Assembly: GCA_048886645.1 (NCBI GenBank)
Contig: JBHLKN010000013.1
Location: 1-33,193 of the forward strand
DNA: 33,193 nt
Source: Wukongarchaeum sp048886645
GTDB taxonomy: Archaea; Asgardarchaeota; Wukongarchaeia; Wukongarchaeales; Wukongarchaeaceae
Direction: 5' to 3'
A model generated the notes under the pieces. It was not told the DNA's origin. It was given only the letters and a program-made list of their open reading frames with translations, and made no database searches. The position numbers and the translations under genes were made by a program. Below are positions 16,082 to 24,376 of this stretch, piece by piece (the first letter of the stretch is position 1; each line of letters opens with the position of its first letter).

Positions 16082-16843
16082 TTAAAAGGTGGAAAAGATT
16101 ATATCAAACTTTTTTGTATCAACAAAAATTTCCGCAAGACCTGTTTTAACTAAAAAAAGGAGGAGGTTCATAAGCTTTTCAGAAGATAAGTTATCATGAT
16201 TTTTTAAGATGGTTTCAAGGCATATACAAAAGCTATAGTCGATTGAATTATACAAATTCGTTATTACGGTTTTTTCAAGATTTTCTTTTTTAATAAAATT
16301 TTGGAAGGAAGGAGAATTCAAATATAAATCAAAAACATTACGGCTTATACTCTTAAAAAAGTACTCTGAAGGTTTGTTAATAAGCTCTTCTGGAGATGGT
16401 AATTTTTCCGCTTTTTCAAGGAAGATATCTCCAAATATCTCCATCACCTTGCACTTGACTTTTTCGATGTTATTAACACAATCCATAACAGTTATAAAAT
16501 CTTCTTCTAATTGTTCAATCAAGCATTTAAGCTTCTCTGTAACCAGTTTTACATGTTCTTTAGTTTTAAACTCCATTTCCTTTAATAAAAAGGCTGTAAT
16601 AAGCTGTTTTCCTGCCCCCACTACAACCGACTTATCATCAGATCTAAATTCAAGCCTCCCAGAACGTAGAATAATGTGATCTGAAACTTGTTTAATAGCA
16701 AAAATTGCTGCGGAAGCTAAGTCTAAATCCACAGATAATCGTTCGGGGGACACTACTTTTAAAATAGGTATCCCTTCCCTTGTGAGGAGGAGAAAAGCCA
16801 CAAAACTTTTACGAAATTCTTCGTCTATTGTTTCTATCGTCAA
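16082..16843 (-). CDS. Longin/roadblock-like N-terminal domain protein, unknown function
   Basis: A 253-residue protein. The first 125 residues have alternating strand and helix segments (FVAFLLLTREGIPILKV, then LASAAIFAIKQVSDHIIL, then RLEFRSDDKSVVVGAG and a long helix) like the longin- and roadblock-type profilin-like folds that are expanded in Asgard archaea. The second half is helical with no recognised domain. There are no membrane segments. It begins with TTG after an AAGGGTG site and lies 61 bases downstream of priS on the same strand, so it may be co-transcribed with the primase genes by position only. The fold assignment is by pattern. Confidence 0.65.
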   Translation of the reverse strand: MTIETIDEEFRKSFVAFLLLTREGIPILKVVSPERLSVDLDLASAAIFAIKQVSDHIILRSGRLEFRSDDKSVVVGAGKQLITAFLLKEMEFKTKEHVKLVTEKLKCLIEQLEEDFITVMDCVNNIEKVKCKVMEIFGDIFLEKAEKLPSPEELINKPSEYFFKSISRNVFDLYLNSPSFQNFIKKENLEKTVITNLYNSIDYSFCICLETILKNHDNLSSEKLMNLLLFLVKTGLAEIFVDTKKFDIIFSTF

Positions 16844-16904
16844 AAATACACCCTTCTAACCCTTTTCCCTTTTATAATATATGCACACAATCTATTTAAT
16901 ATTT

Positions 16905-17885
16905 TTAGATCAAATCCCAAACGGTTGGAACATCCTCGGGAGAAAAATTTTCTAATCTATGACGATCAATTATGGTACAAATTTTTCCTGTGGCTGAGTG
17001 TACCGACCCTGGAACCCTGAGAAGTCTACGTACATCTGAAGTTACTGGCTTATCAAGACGAGGATATCTACCAAGAACTATAGCCATAGAAACCCTTTTA
17101 GGATCTACATGTGCTGGAATAATTTTATAATAATCTTCGGGAGAAAAATTTTCAATTGATTCTACAAAATCAATAACCTTTTCTGCATCTTCAGGATGAA
17201 AACCTAAATGGGTTAAATCTTTTTTTGAAACGTTTAAAAAAAACGATTTCGCAATCTTTTGAAAAACCCTATCCCTTAAAAGTTTAGCATACTTTGGAAT
17301 TTCTTCAAGTTTTTGACTTCTTTTCTCATCAGTTATCATGGTAAGATAGCTTACAATAGCTGATCTTTGTTCGGAATCTAATTCCTTAGCTACACTATCC
17401 CTAACCCAGCAATGGATACCCCTCCTCCCAGAAAAAACAAAAATAAGATCCTCAAAACCAAAATCTATTCTTAAAGTTTCATCCAAAAACAGCGCCGCAT
17501 CCTGGGCAAGAGACCAACAATCTTCACACACCTGTTTTGAACCTTTACAATCACACCTTCTAACCGCATCATACGCATCCAAATCCACGTCAAAAATAAG
17601 TTCTCTATAAGACCAGTTTAATTTTTGGATAGGGTTTGAAAACGTAGGTCCCTGATCATAAACCGCCCCCACAAATTGTTGCAAAGGCAATTTTTCTATG
17701 AGAAAATTCTTAAAATCACTTAAAGTTTTAAAACTTAAATTTCGACTGAAAACGTCTTCAGATAGCAAAAACCCAAACTCTCGCCTTTCAAAATCTGTAA
17801 GCCCTATAGCTTTAATCAAAGGCTTTAAGTCAAAAATTGTTTCATAAAACTTTTTTAAATCTTCCTTATTCACCGTTTTCTCCAC
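16905..17885 (-). CDS. priS: DNA primase catalytic (small) subunit PriS
   Basis: A 326-residue archaeo-eukaryotic primase catalytic subunit that makes RNA primers for replication. ELIFDVDLDAYD holds the catalytic Asp99 and Asp101. A zinc knuckle follows with Cys111, Cys113, Cys120 and Cys123 (CDCKGSKQVCEDC). SGRRGIHCWV at 152-161 is the nucleotide-binding motif. RLLRVPGSVHSATG near residue 290 is the conserved C-terminal signature. The start is GTG. It lies 41 bases after priL, on the same strand, so the two subunits are produced from one operon. Confidence 0.96.
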   Translation of the reverse strand: MEKTVNKEDLKKFYETIFDLKPLIKAIGLTDFERREFGFLLSEDVFSRNLSFKTLSDFKNFLIEKLPLQQFVGAVYDQGPTFSNPIQKLNWSYRELIFDVDLDAYDAVRRCDCKGSKQVCEDCWSLAQDAALFLDETLRIDFGFEDLIFVFSGRRGIHCWVRDSVAKELDSEQRSAIVSYLTMITDEKRSQKLEEIPKYAKLLRDRVFQKIAKSFFLNVSKKDLTHLGFHPEDAEKVIDFVESIENFSPEDYYKIIPAHVDPKRVSMAIVLGRYPRLDKPVTSDVRRLLRVPGSVHSATGKICTIIDRHRLENFSPEDVPTVWDLI

Positions 17886-17926
17886 AAAAACCCACCGACT
17901 ATCAACTTAAAAATCAATAAATGAGA

Positions 17927-19276
17927 TCATTTTTCTTTGTTATTTTTTACTTTTAATAAACCCTCTTTTTTAGCAGCTTGATAAAACCATTGTAACGGGT
18001 GAGAAAGGTGTTTAAGAGGTTTATCGAAAACGAGTTGAAAAGCGATTTTACATGCCAGAATAGGTTTTCCTGAAACAATATCACTTTTTATTTTAGCGAT
18101 AAAACTTTCATAATTTTTCAGGATTTTTTCTTCACCTGAGTGTAATCTAATCGTGTTTAAAACCGTTTTTTCAACCTCTTCAGGATCTTTATGGGCAAAA
18201 GTACAAAAATAGGACTCGGCAATAGTCTTACATTTAGGAGGAGAATAATCGGTCTTTGATCCCTCGAGTCCATACAAATGCCTTATAATATATCCAACTT
18301 TTCTCGTAAACTCTTCATAAGTAATGCCTATATTATCCACCGCTTGATCGTACCAAAACCTGAGCTGGTCTTCTAAAGACATACCTAAGCGTTTTAAAAA
18401 CAGTCCCAGCTGAAACCTCTCACCATGCTCCAAATGCCCCTTTTTAGAAAGAATCATTATCAATTCTTGCATACAAGGCGGCATCAAGTCGACTCTGTTG
18501 AAAAGCGAAGTACTTGAAGGAATTTCGCCAGGCTCAAACCCAAAGTCAGAGCTATACTTTTTCGCAATTTTTCTCAGCTTATCACGAATAGCTTTAAGTT
18601 TTTCCTGTAAAGCAGGTTCCCCCGCCACACGATCCAGCAACCTTTTGATCTTTTCTCGAAGCAAAGTTTCGAATTTCCTTTTAATACTCCCAAAAAACAC
18701 AAATAAAGGCGCAATAGCCCATCCTTTATACAGTAAAGCCCTTTTAGAACCTATAACATCGGGAACATCCGTAAAATATATAGCAACATAGCCAGAACTC
18801 TCCTCAATCCCTGACCTAAAATGACGGAATCTAGAAGGTATATGCAATCCAAAACGCTTCAAAATATCCGCCTCCCCCAAAACTTTTTGCAACTCTTTTA
18901 TAGACAACATTTTGTCCTTTCCAAACAAAAACCGCATAACCTGTAACTTTTCTTTGTTAAGGGCTGCGCGAAACCGATACTCAAAAAGATCCCCCTCATT
19001 TTCCACCAACCAAGACGCTAACCTTTCATCCTCAGAAACGGCTAACCTCAACAAAACATGTCCCGCAAACTCTTTCTTAACAACGCCCATCCACTCTTCC
19101 TCAAACACAGTAGAAGATCTACGCAACAACCAACGCTCCCTCCGAGAAAAACGCTCAATCCTTTCATCTGCTAAATCCACCCACTCCTCAGGATCAAAAT
19201 CCAACCCAGAAACACGTTTCAAAAGAAACCAGTCAGGTAAAATAACCCCTTCAGAAGGACCCATCTTAGCATCCAC
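17927..19276 (-). CDS. priL: DNA primase large subunit PriL
   Basis: A 449-residue regulatory subunit of the archaeal primase, partner of PriS. The N-terminal half is mostly helical. The C-terminal domain should bind a 4Fe-4S cluster, with Cys268 (LMPPCMQEL), Cys349 and Cys358 (PPKCKTIAESYFC) and probably Cys409 as ligands. HGERFQLGLFLKRLGMS at about 284-300 is a family signature. The first codon is GTG, with an in-frame ATG four codons later as an alternative start. Being the upstream gene of a priL-priS pair on the minus strand supports the assignment. Confidence 0.93.
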   Translation of the reverse strand: MDAKMGPSEGVILPDWFLLKRVSGLDFDPEEWVDLADERIERFSRRERWLLRRSSTVFEEEWMGVVKKEFAGHVLLRLAVSEDERLASWLVENEGDLFEYRFRAALNKEKLQVMRFLFGKDKMLSIKELQKVLGEADILKRFGLHIPSRFRHFRSGIEESSGYVAIYFTDVPDVIGSKRALLYKGWAIAPLFVFFGSIKRKFETLLREKIKRLLDRVAGEPALQEKLKAIRDKLRKIAKKYSSDFGFEPGEIPSSTSLFNRVDLMPPCMQELIMILSKKGHLEHGERFQLGLFLKRLGMSLEDQLRFWYDQAVDNIGITYEEFTRKVGYIIRHLYGLEGSKTDYSPPKCKTIAESYFCTFAHKDPEEVEKTVLNTIRLHSGEEKILKNYESFIAKIKSDIVSGKPILACKIAFQLVFDKPLKHLSHPLQWFYQAAKKEGLLKVKNNKEK

Positions 19277-19438
19277 TTAAAAACACCTTAAAAAACAAAC
19301 CGCTAAAACATCCCTAAAAATCAATAAAATACTGTCCACTATAAAATTCTACCCTCAACACTTAAAAAAGGAACGAAAAAACCAACAAAAAAGAAAAATA
19401 AAAAACAAAGTAAAGCCCTTTTAGTCTTTGGTGATTTT

Positions 19439-19948
19439 TTGCCAATAAAAGAGGTCTTAATGATTGGAAATCCAAAACTCAGAGAAAAGTCTTCTAAAAT
19501 TACCGACTTCAAAGAAGAGCTTCAAGAGATAATACAGGACTTAACAGACACGCTTAAACATCTTCAGGAAACCAAAAAGATAGGTAGGGCTCTAGCTGCT
19601 CCGCAGATAGGATACATGAAACAGGTTATATATTATGGTCTTCCTGACAAACCTTTCCCAATGGTAAATCCAAAAATAACTTTCAAAAGTAAGGAGAAGT
19701 TTTGGGTTTGGGATAGCTGTTATAGTTTCGATGTTGCTTTCTTCGTACAAATACTACGTCATAAAAAAATAAGAGTGGAGTATCAAAATGAAAAAGGGGA
19801 GCTAGTTTTGGATGAGTTTTTTGGTAAGATGTCCGAACTGGTTCAACATGAAATTGATCATTTAGAAGGTGTTCTTGCAACAGATCACCTAACTGATGTC
19901 AAGAAGATCATATCAAGACGGGAATGGGAAAAAAGGTACAAAGCATAG
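19439..19948 (+). CDS. Peptide deformylase-like metalloprotein
   Basis: A 169-residue protein with all three deformylase motifs in order: motif I GRALAAPQIG (49-58), motif II WDSCYSF with the metal ligand Cys94, and motif III QHEIDHLEGVL with His137, Glu138 and His141. Bacterial deformylases remove the formyl group from initiator methionine. Archaea do not formylate the initiator tRNA, so the substrate is probably different, for example an N-acyl amide. Motif II departs from the usual EGCLS. The start is TTG, without an obvious ribosome binding site. Convergent with the following broken gene. Confidence 0.85.
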   Translation: MPIKEVLMIGNPKLREKSSKITDFKEELQEIIQDLTDTLKHLQETKKIGRALAAPQIGYMKQVIYYGLPDKPFPMVNPKITFKSKEKFWVWDSCYSFDVAFFVQILRHKKIRVEYQNEKGELVLDEFFGKMSELVQHEIDHLEGVLATDHLTDVKKIISRREWEKRYKA

Positions 19949-19991
19949 TTATTTAGATTCCCGTAGAGAAATTCTAATTATTAATAAACAT

Positions 19992-21042
19992 TTATTTTGT
20001 TTGGATTGCTCCGTACTTTATGGTGGCATCCACAAGGGCTTTAATATGTTCTGTAGGAGTTTTAATCCAAAAATCACATCCTGGAGACACAATATCGATA
20101 CCCGCTTCAATAACCATTTTAACAGCTGCTTCTATCTTCTCCACAGGTCCCTGAAAAAGAAGAGTCTGAGAAGGAATATTACCCAAAATAGGAACTCCTG
20201 GTTTTATTCTGTCTATAACCTCTCTAGTTTTTATTATCGAGGTTCTCTCATCAATAGCTATGGCATTAGCTCCAGTTTCAACCATAGCATCAATTATTCC
20301 CTCAGCATTACCACAAATGTTGAGAATAGATGATTTTACGCTACTTATCCACTTTTTAGTGGATTCAAAAACAAAATCTCTATAATTTTTAGGCGAAATA
20401 CAGTCAGTAGACGCTCCCCCATCGTGGAAAGTTAAAATATCCGCCCCTGCCTCCTGATACAACCTTGCTAGCTCGATATACATAGGGGTTACACCATCCA
20501 TAAACTCGTGGATTACCTCAGGTTTCCGTATCATATCCATCATGAAATCTGTTGGCTCCATAAGATATGACGATATCATGGTGAAAGGAGGGTCAAAAAA
20601 ACATTAACGGGGACAGTTCCTTCATATTTCTCTTTTAAAATCTTTATTGCTTTAACTATCATAGGAACCCTACCCGAGTTAGCGATATCTTTTGGTAGTT
20701 TTACATCAGCAAACTCCTTAGCGATAAACTTTTTAACAGAAGGCCAAAGGGTTTTACCTTCACGGTAATCTATTGGGGCTCCCAAAGTTCAGCTTCGACT
20801 AGAATATCGAAAGGGATCGAGATATTATCCAAACCGCACAACTCATGGGCTGCAGTACCTAGTCTTGCCATTTTCTCCGGGTCAAAATGAGAATCAGGCC
20901 AAAAAGCATCAACAGCCGCCATAAAATCTTCTGTATAAGTTCCCGCAGAATTCATACAAGGGATCTTATCCGCTTCATTTTTCCGCCCTTTTAAGAAGGC
21001 GAAAACACGCTCATAAGAACTCATTTCAGCCATAAATACCAC
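19992..21042 (-). pseudogene. Methylcobamide:CoM methyltransferase / URO-D family gene with two frameshifts
   Basis: Three overlapping minus-strand frames (20770-21042, 20576-20785, 19992-20579) read as one protein of about 350 residues, the normal length for MtaA/MtbA and uroporphyrinogen-decarboxylase-like methyltransferases. Family traits are the MSSYERVFAFLKGR start, the ADILTFHDGGAS strand, ILGNIP and the C-terminal Cys in VSPGCDFW. Each break is repaired by adding one base: near 20775-20780 an extra G restores ELWGAPIDYREG, and near 20580-20600 an extra T or C restores an FTMISSYLMEP junction. Both lie in or beside homopolymers. The zinc-ligand motif, normally HxC, reads NICG, so the histidine is lost. 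Either a decaying gene or sequencing/assembly errors over a divergent family member. Confidence 0.8.
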
Positions 21043-21220
21043 TTAAAAACCATCATCTTAATTTGCGTAAAATTGAGTTATTTTCGTGAAAATAAAAAAC
21101 TTTACTATTGGTTTAAGTTAGATTTATCTTTTGGATGTGATATGTAACGAAATAACGTCCTAAAACCAACAAACAATAGGGAAGAGTGAGATCGCTAAAC
21201 TTTTACACTTATTTTTCTAC

Positions 21221-21340
21221 CTATTCTCCAAGTTTCAAGTCCCCGTTCCATAGCTCTGAAACTTCTTCTATCGAGATTTTTGTATAGGATGCTCCGCATA
21301 TTTCGCATTTTGCAGGAGTTTTTAGGGTGGGGTAGTTCAC
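21221..21340 (-). CDS. 39-residue CxxC mini-protein
   Basis: A short ORF starting with GTG that overlaps the stop codon of the DUF2085 gene in a GTGA arrangement, typical of translational coupling. It encodes KCEICGASYT with one CxxC pair, followed by an acidic helix, and ends in TAG at 21221-21223. With one cysteine pair it could bind metal only as a dimer or with a partner. No family recognised; too short for strong support. Confidence 0.4.
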   Translation of the reverse strand: MNYPTLKTPAKCEICGASYTKISIEEVSELWNGDLKLGE

Positions 21341-21687
21341 GTTAGAATTGTGACGGTGAATTCCGCTAACGCTTTCGCTATCAAAACTTCACCAACTCCC
21401 ATTAATAGTCCTGTAACTATTCTGAGTAAATTGTTGCTCACCCTGTACTCAAATAGTTGCGTAAACCCATCTATAGCGCCTGGCAACATCAAAATTATGC
21501 CGACCAAAAAACCAAAAAAGCCAACATTTATCCATGAAAATAGGAGATATAGCATTGCCCATAAAGCACCGATAAGAATACCTGTACACCTTGCGCATAG
21601 AGGCAAGGGCTTACCTTTTATGTGAATTGTGCGTTCAGGAATCCTGTGGCAAATAACTATTTTGATCTCACGATTCCCGATTTTCAA
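21337..21687 (-). CDS. DUF2085 small membrane protein
   Basis: A 116-residue protein with the DUF2085 signature: Cys13-His14 in VICHRIPERT, then LPLCARCTGILIG with Cys31 and Cys34, followed by three or so membrane segments (about 37-52, 54-72 and 90-110). The conserved Cys/His set suggests metal or haem binding at the membrane, but the family is not functionally characterised. TTG start with AGGGGA upstream. It lies 29 bases after the zinc-ribbon Yip1-like gene on the same strand and overlaps a 39-residue ORF. Confidence 0.85.
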   Translation of the reverse strand: MKIGNREIKIVICHRIPERTIHIKGKPLPLCARCTGILIGALWAMLYLLFSWINVGFFGFLVGIILMLPGAIDGFTQLFEYRVSNNLLRIVTGLLMGVGEVLIAKALAEFTVTILT

Positions 21688-21716
21688 AAAAAGTTATCCC
21701 CTACTCATTTTCACTT

Positions 21717-22526
21717 TCATAGTGCTAGTAAGATGGCAAAGGCGATCACAGGGATAAAGACGAGGGCTCCTACTTCATAATAGCTCATCCTGTGTGCTCT
21801 CGCAATGCCTATAGTCATTAGAAAGGCAGCCCAAATCCAAAACAGTAGTATAAGATAGTTAGTTGCTGTGACCACTCCTTGACCTTGCATATCTTCTATT
21901 GCGGTAACCATGTTTGGAACTATGTCACTCATACCTTCCCCCCTTGTAACCGTTACAGATACATCACTAAGTCCTAAAAACAGGATTAGAATGGAAAGCA
22001 TTTCACCCAACAAAACCGGTATAAGAGAATAACCTACCACAACCCGTGTTTGAAAATAAGTCCCCTTACCACCTAACAATTTAATTATTAACCAAATAAC
22101 AAAACTCCCCAAAAACAAAACAAACAAGGGCAGTAGCAAAAAAACCATAGACCCAAGAAAAATTAACGCCAGTAACGCTTTAGCTAAGCTAGAATTAACG
22201 CTACTCTGTTCCTCTGCAGTGAATCCAACATAATCTATGTCTATATGGTAAGCATATACTGCAGCTTTTATCATAGCCAAAAAAGCATAAAACAGTAGGA
22301 TTAAAACTACCCCTTTCCCGTCAGGGTTCTCCGCAATCTCGGTCATCGTGTTCATAGGATCCATCACAACACCCTTGGCACGGCGAATCCTATCACGCAT
22401 ATAAACAGGAGGTCTGAACGTAACCTCAAGAAGACGGGTAAGATCGTACCCGCAGAAAGGGCAGAGGATATACGTGCTTGGCACGTTTTCGAAACATCGT
22501 GGACAATCCATCATTTCTTCGCTCAA
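21717..22526 (-). CDS. Zinc-ribbon Yip1-like membrane protein
   Basis: A 269-residue protein with an N-terminal zinc ribbon (Cys8, Cys11, Cys22, Cys25) followed by a cytosolic stretch and five membrane segments (about 73-95, 115-145, 160-190, 218-240 and 248-268). The membrane part has the Yip1-domain pattern: a long first hydrophobic segment after MTEIAENPDGKG, a conserved VVGYSLIPVLLGE segment, and Gly-rich turns. Eukaryotic Yip1 proteins act in ER-Golgi trafficking with Rab GTPases; archaeal and bacterial relatives are uncharacterised. TTG start with a GGAGG site about 8 bases upstream. First gene of a small minus-strand operon with the DUF2085 gene. Confidence 0.75.
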   Translation of the reverse strand: MSEEMMDCPRCFENVPSTYILCPFCGYDLTRLLEVTFRPPVYMRDRIRRAKGVVMDPMNTMTEIAENPDGKGVVLILLFYAFLAMIKAAVYAYHIDIDYVGFTAEEQSSVNSSLAKALLALIFLGSMVFLLLPLFVLFLGSFVIWLIIKLLGGKGTYFQTRVVVGYSLIPVLLGEMLSILILFLGLSDVSVTVTRGEGMSDIVPNMVTAIEDMQGQGVVTATNYLILLFWIWAAFLMTIGIARAHRMSYYEVGALVFIPVIAFAILLAL

Positions 22527-22758
22527 AGTTCAAACCTCCGACCGAAAACAATATTTTATCGATACTAAACGTGAGTTTATCAGCGAATAAAACTCCACTA
22601 AGCCGATAACTTTCATAAAAGGAATACGAAAAGGAAAGTATCAATATCATATAATTGAAAAGAACAACTTAAGTTTTTCTCCATTTTTTAGTGTTTTTTT
22701 ATTCTTTGATGATGAAATGTTTGTAAAATAAGCATTTTAACCAAAAAAAAGAATAGTT

Positions 22759-23397
22759 CTATGCTGTTACAACAAATAGTCCTATTACGAAGGTTATGAA
22801 GATACTTACATATTTTGCTGTTTTTTTGCTTACAGTGTAGCCTTCTTTTATGCCTTCATTAAGCAGATAGCCGAAAATAATTGTAGCGATTAAACCTATA
22901 CTCTTAACTAAAATTTCTATAGATGTTGTCCATTTTACTTCGAAGATGCCCATTAATATGGCGTATAATAGGGCTACATAGAGCATTGGCATCATTGCAT
23001 ATCCTGATATGCTTGCAGAAATGTTTATGCTTCCTGTCGATTCTCTAAATGCTTTAATCGACGTTAAAATAAGGGCTGATAAAGCCATCCAAGCAATCAA
23101 AAAAAGAATCCCTACGAGGAATACCCCTGTAAAGACCATTGATGACTGTTCTGCTTCAAGTTCTTCTGATAAACCTAAAAAATCCTCTTCATAAAGCCCC
23201 CTTCCAAGACCTAAAAGCGCTCCTATTAAAAAAAAGATTATAGCGCTGCCTTTTGGGTTTGGTAGTAAAGCAGCTTCAATAATCCCTCTCTTTGGGTAGA
23301 AAAAAGAAGAAATTAGTCTGTTAACAACTGGTTTTTCAACTATATCTTGGATTCTTTCATCTGATAAAAAATACGAATCTTTTGATGAAATTTCCAT
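22759..23397 (-). CDS. Yip1-like integral membrane protein
   Basis: About 212 residues with five predicted membrane segments and an N-terminal cytosolic region (ISSFFYPKRGIIEAALLPNP) that matches the proline-containing approach to a Yip1 membrane domain. GSINISASISGYAMMPMLYV corresponds to the conserved central segment. The start chosen is ATG 23397, because CGAGG lies 7 bases before it; an ATG at 23424 that overlaps the cooC stop codon as ATGA would add 9 residues. It follows cooC closely and is probably co-transcribed with it. No zinc ribbon, unlike the neighbouring Yip1-like gene. Confidence 0.65.
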   Translation of the reverse strand: MEISSKDSYFLSDERIQDIVEKPVVNRLISSFFYPKRGIIEAALLPNPKGSAIIFFLIGALLGLGRGLYEEDFLGLSEELEAEQSSMVFTGVFLVGILFLIAWMALSALILTSIKAFRESTGSINISASISGYAMMPMLYVALLYAILMGIFEVKWTTSIEILVKSIGLIATIIFGYLLNEGIKEGYTVSKKTAKYVSIFITFVIGLFVVTA

Positions 23398-23420
23398 AAA
23401 AAAACCTCGAGAAAAAAATG

Positions 23421-24194
23421 TCATAGTTTTATTAGCTCATTTTTTAGCTCGTTGATAGTTTTTACTACTTTTGATGAAGGGGAGTAATCAAGTAGTGGGA
23501 TTCCTTTACTATCTGCTTCAAAGACCAAAGGGTCGTAGTTCAAAGTTACAAGGATCGGGATTCCGATTTCTTTTTCAAAGGATTGGATCTTTTCTTTTTC
23601 CTCTCCGTTTAAAAGTTTGTTCACGATTCCTACGATTTTTTTGACTCCTAAAGGTTTTGCAAGTTCTGCGATTCTTTTTGCTGTAATGATTGATTTAACG
23701 TTGGGTTCAAAAACCACTAAAAGTATGTCGACATTTTTCACTATTCCTCTTCCGAGGTGTTCTAAGCCTGCTTCAAGATCTAAAACTACAACTTCGTCTT
23801 TTTCTAACACGAGTTTTCTTAACAAAGCTTTAATTAGGGCTCCTGCAGGACACATGCAACCAGTACCTGCTACGCGGACAGTGCCTACTACTAAAAGGTT
23901 AACGTCATCTTTAGTGGTTACTCCAAATTTTAAGGCGATATCTTCTACTTTGGGGTTGAGTTTATAAACTCCTGCCTCACCGCCGACTCTTTCATGGATT
24001 AGTTCATGATTTTCACAAATCGGAACAATAGTGTTTGCTTTTTCGGGGGATAAACCTAAAGCTATTCCCAAATTCGGGTTGGAATCTACATCAACTGCTA
24101 AAACCTTGAAATTATCGCGGGCAAGTAAACGGCTTAAGGTAGCTGCAACCGTTGTTTTACCTACACCGCCTTTACCACTTACAGCGATCTTCAA
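23421..24194 (-). CDS. cooC: CooC-type nickel-insertion ATPase (CODH maturation)
   Basis: A 257-residue MinD/SIMIBI-class ATPase. The deviant Walker A motif is GKGGVGKT at residues 7-14. The CooC-specific metal-binding pair is Cys113-x-Cys115 in GTGCMCPAGA, and the Walker B-like VVVLDLEAGLEHLGRG follows near 140. CooC uses ATP to load nickel into carbon monoxide dehydrogenase, so the organism probably has CODH/acetyl-CoA synthase and a Wood-Ljungdahl pathway. TTG start after GGTGA. The gene ends at, or in 4-base overlap with, a Yip1-like membrane protein gene. Confidence 0.92.
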   Translation of the reverse strand: MKIAVSGKGGVGKTTVAATLSRLLARDNFKVLAVDVDSNPNLGIALGLSPEKANTIVPICENHELIHERVGGEAGVYKLNPKVEDIALKFGVTTKDDVNLLVVGTVRVAGTGCMCPAGALIKALLRKLVLEKDEVVVLDLEAGLEHLGRGIVKNVDILLVVFEPNVKSIITAKRIAELAKPLGVKKIVGIVNKLLNGEEKEKIQSFEKEIGIPILVTLNYDPLVFEADSKGIPLLDYSPSSKVVKTINELKNELIKL

Positions 24195-24376
24195 ACATAT
24201 TTCACCTTAAAATAAGGGGTTTTAACTCCATTTTAACCTTACTTTTCTTTCAAAAACTCAAACTCAGAATGAGAATAGGTGTTATACGGGTGTTAAAAGA
24301 ATGTTACGAAATTTATTATTATTATCTATTTTAAGAAACCTATAAGCTAATATAAGATTATTTTTTCAGGGTGAAT

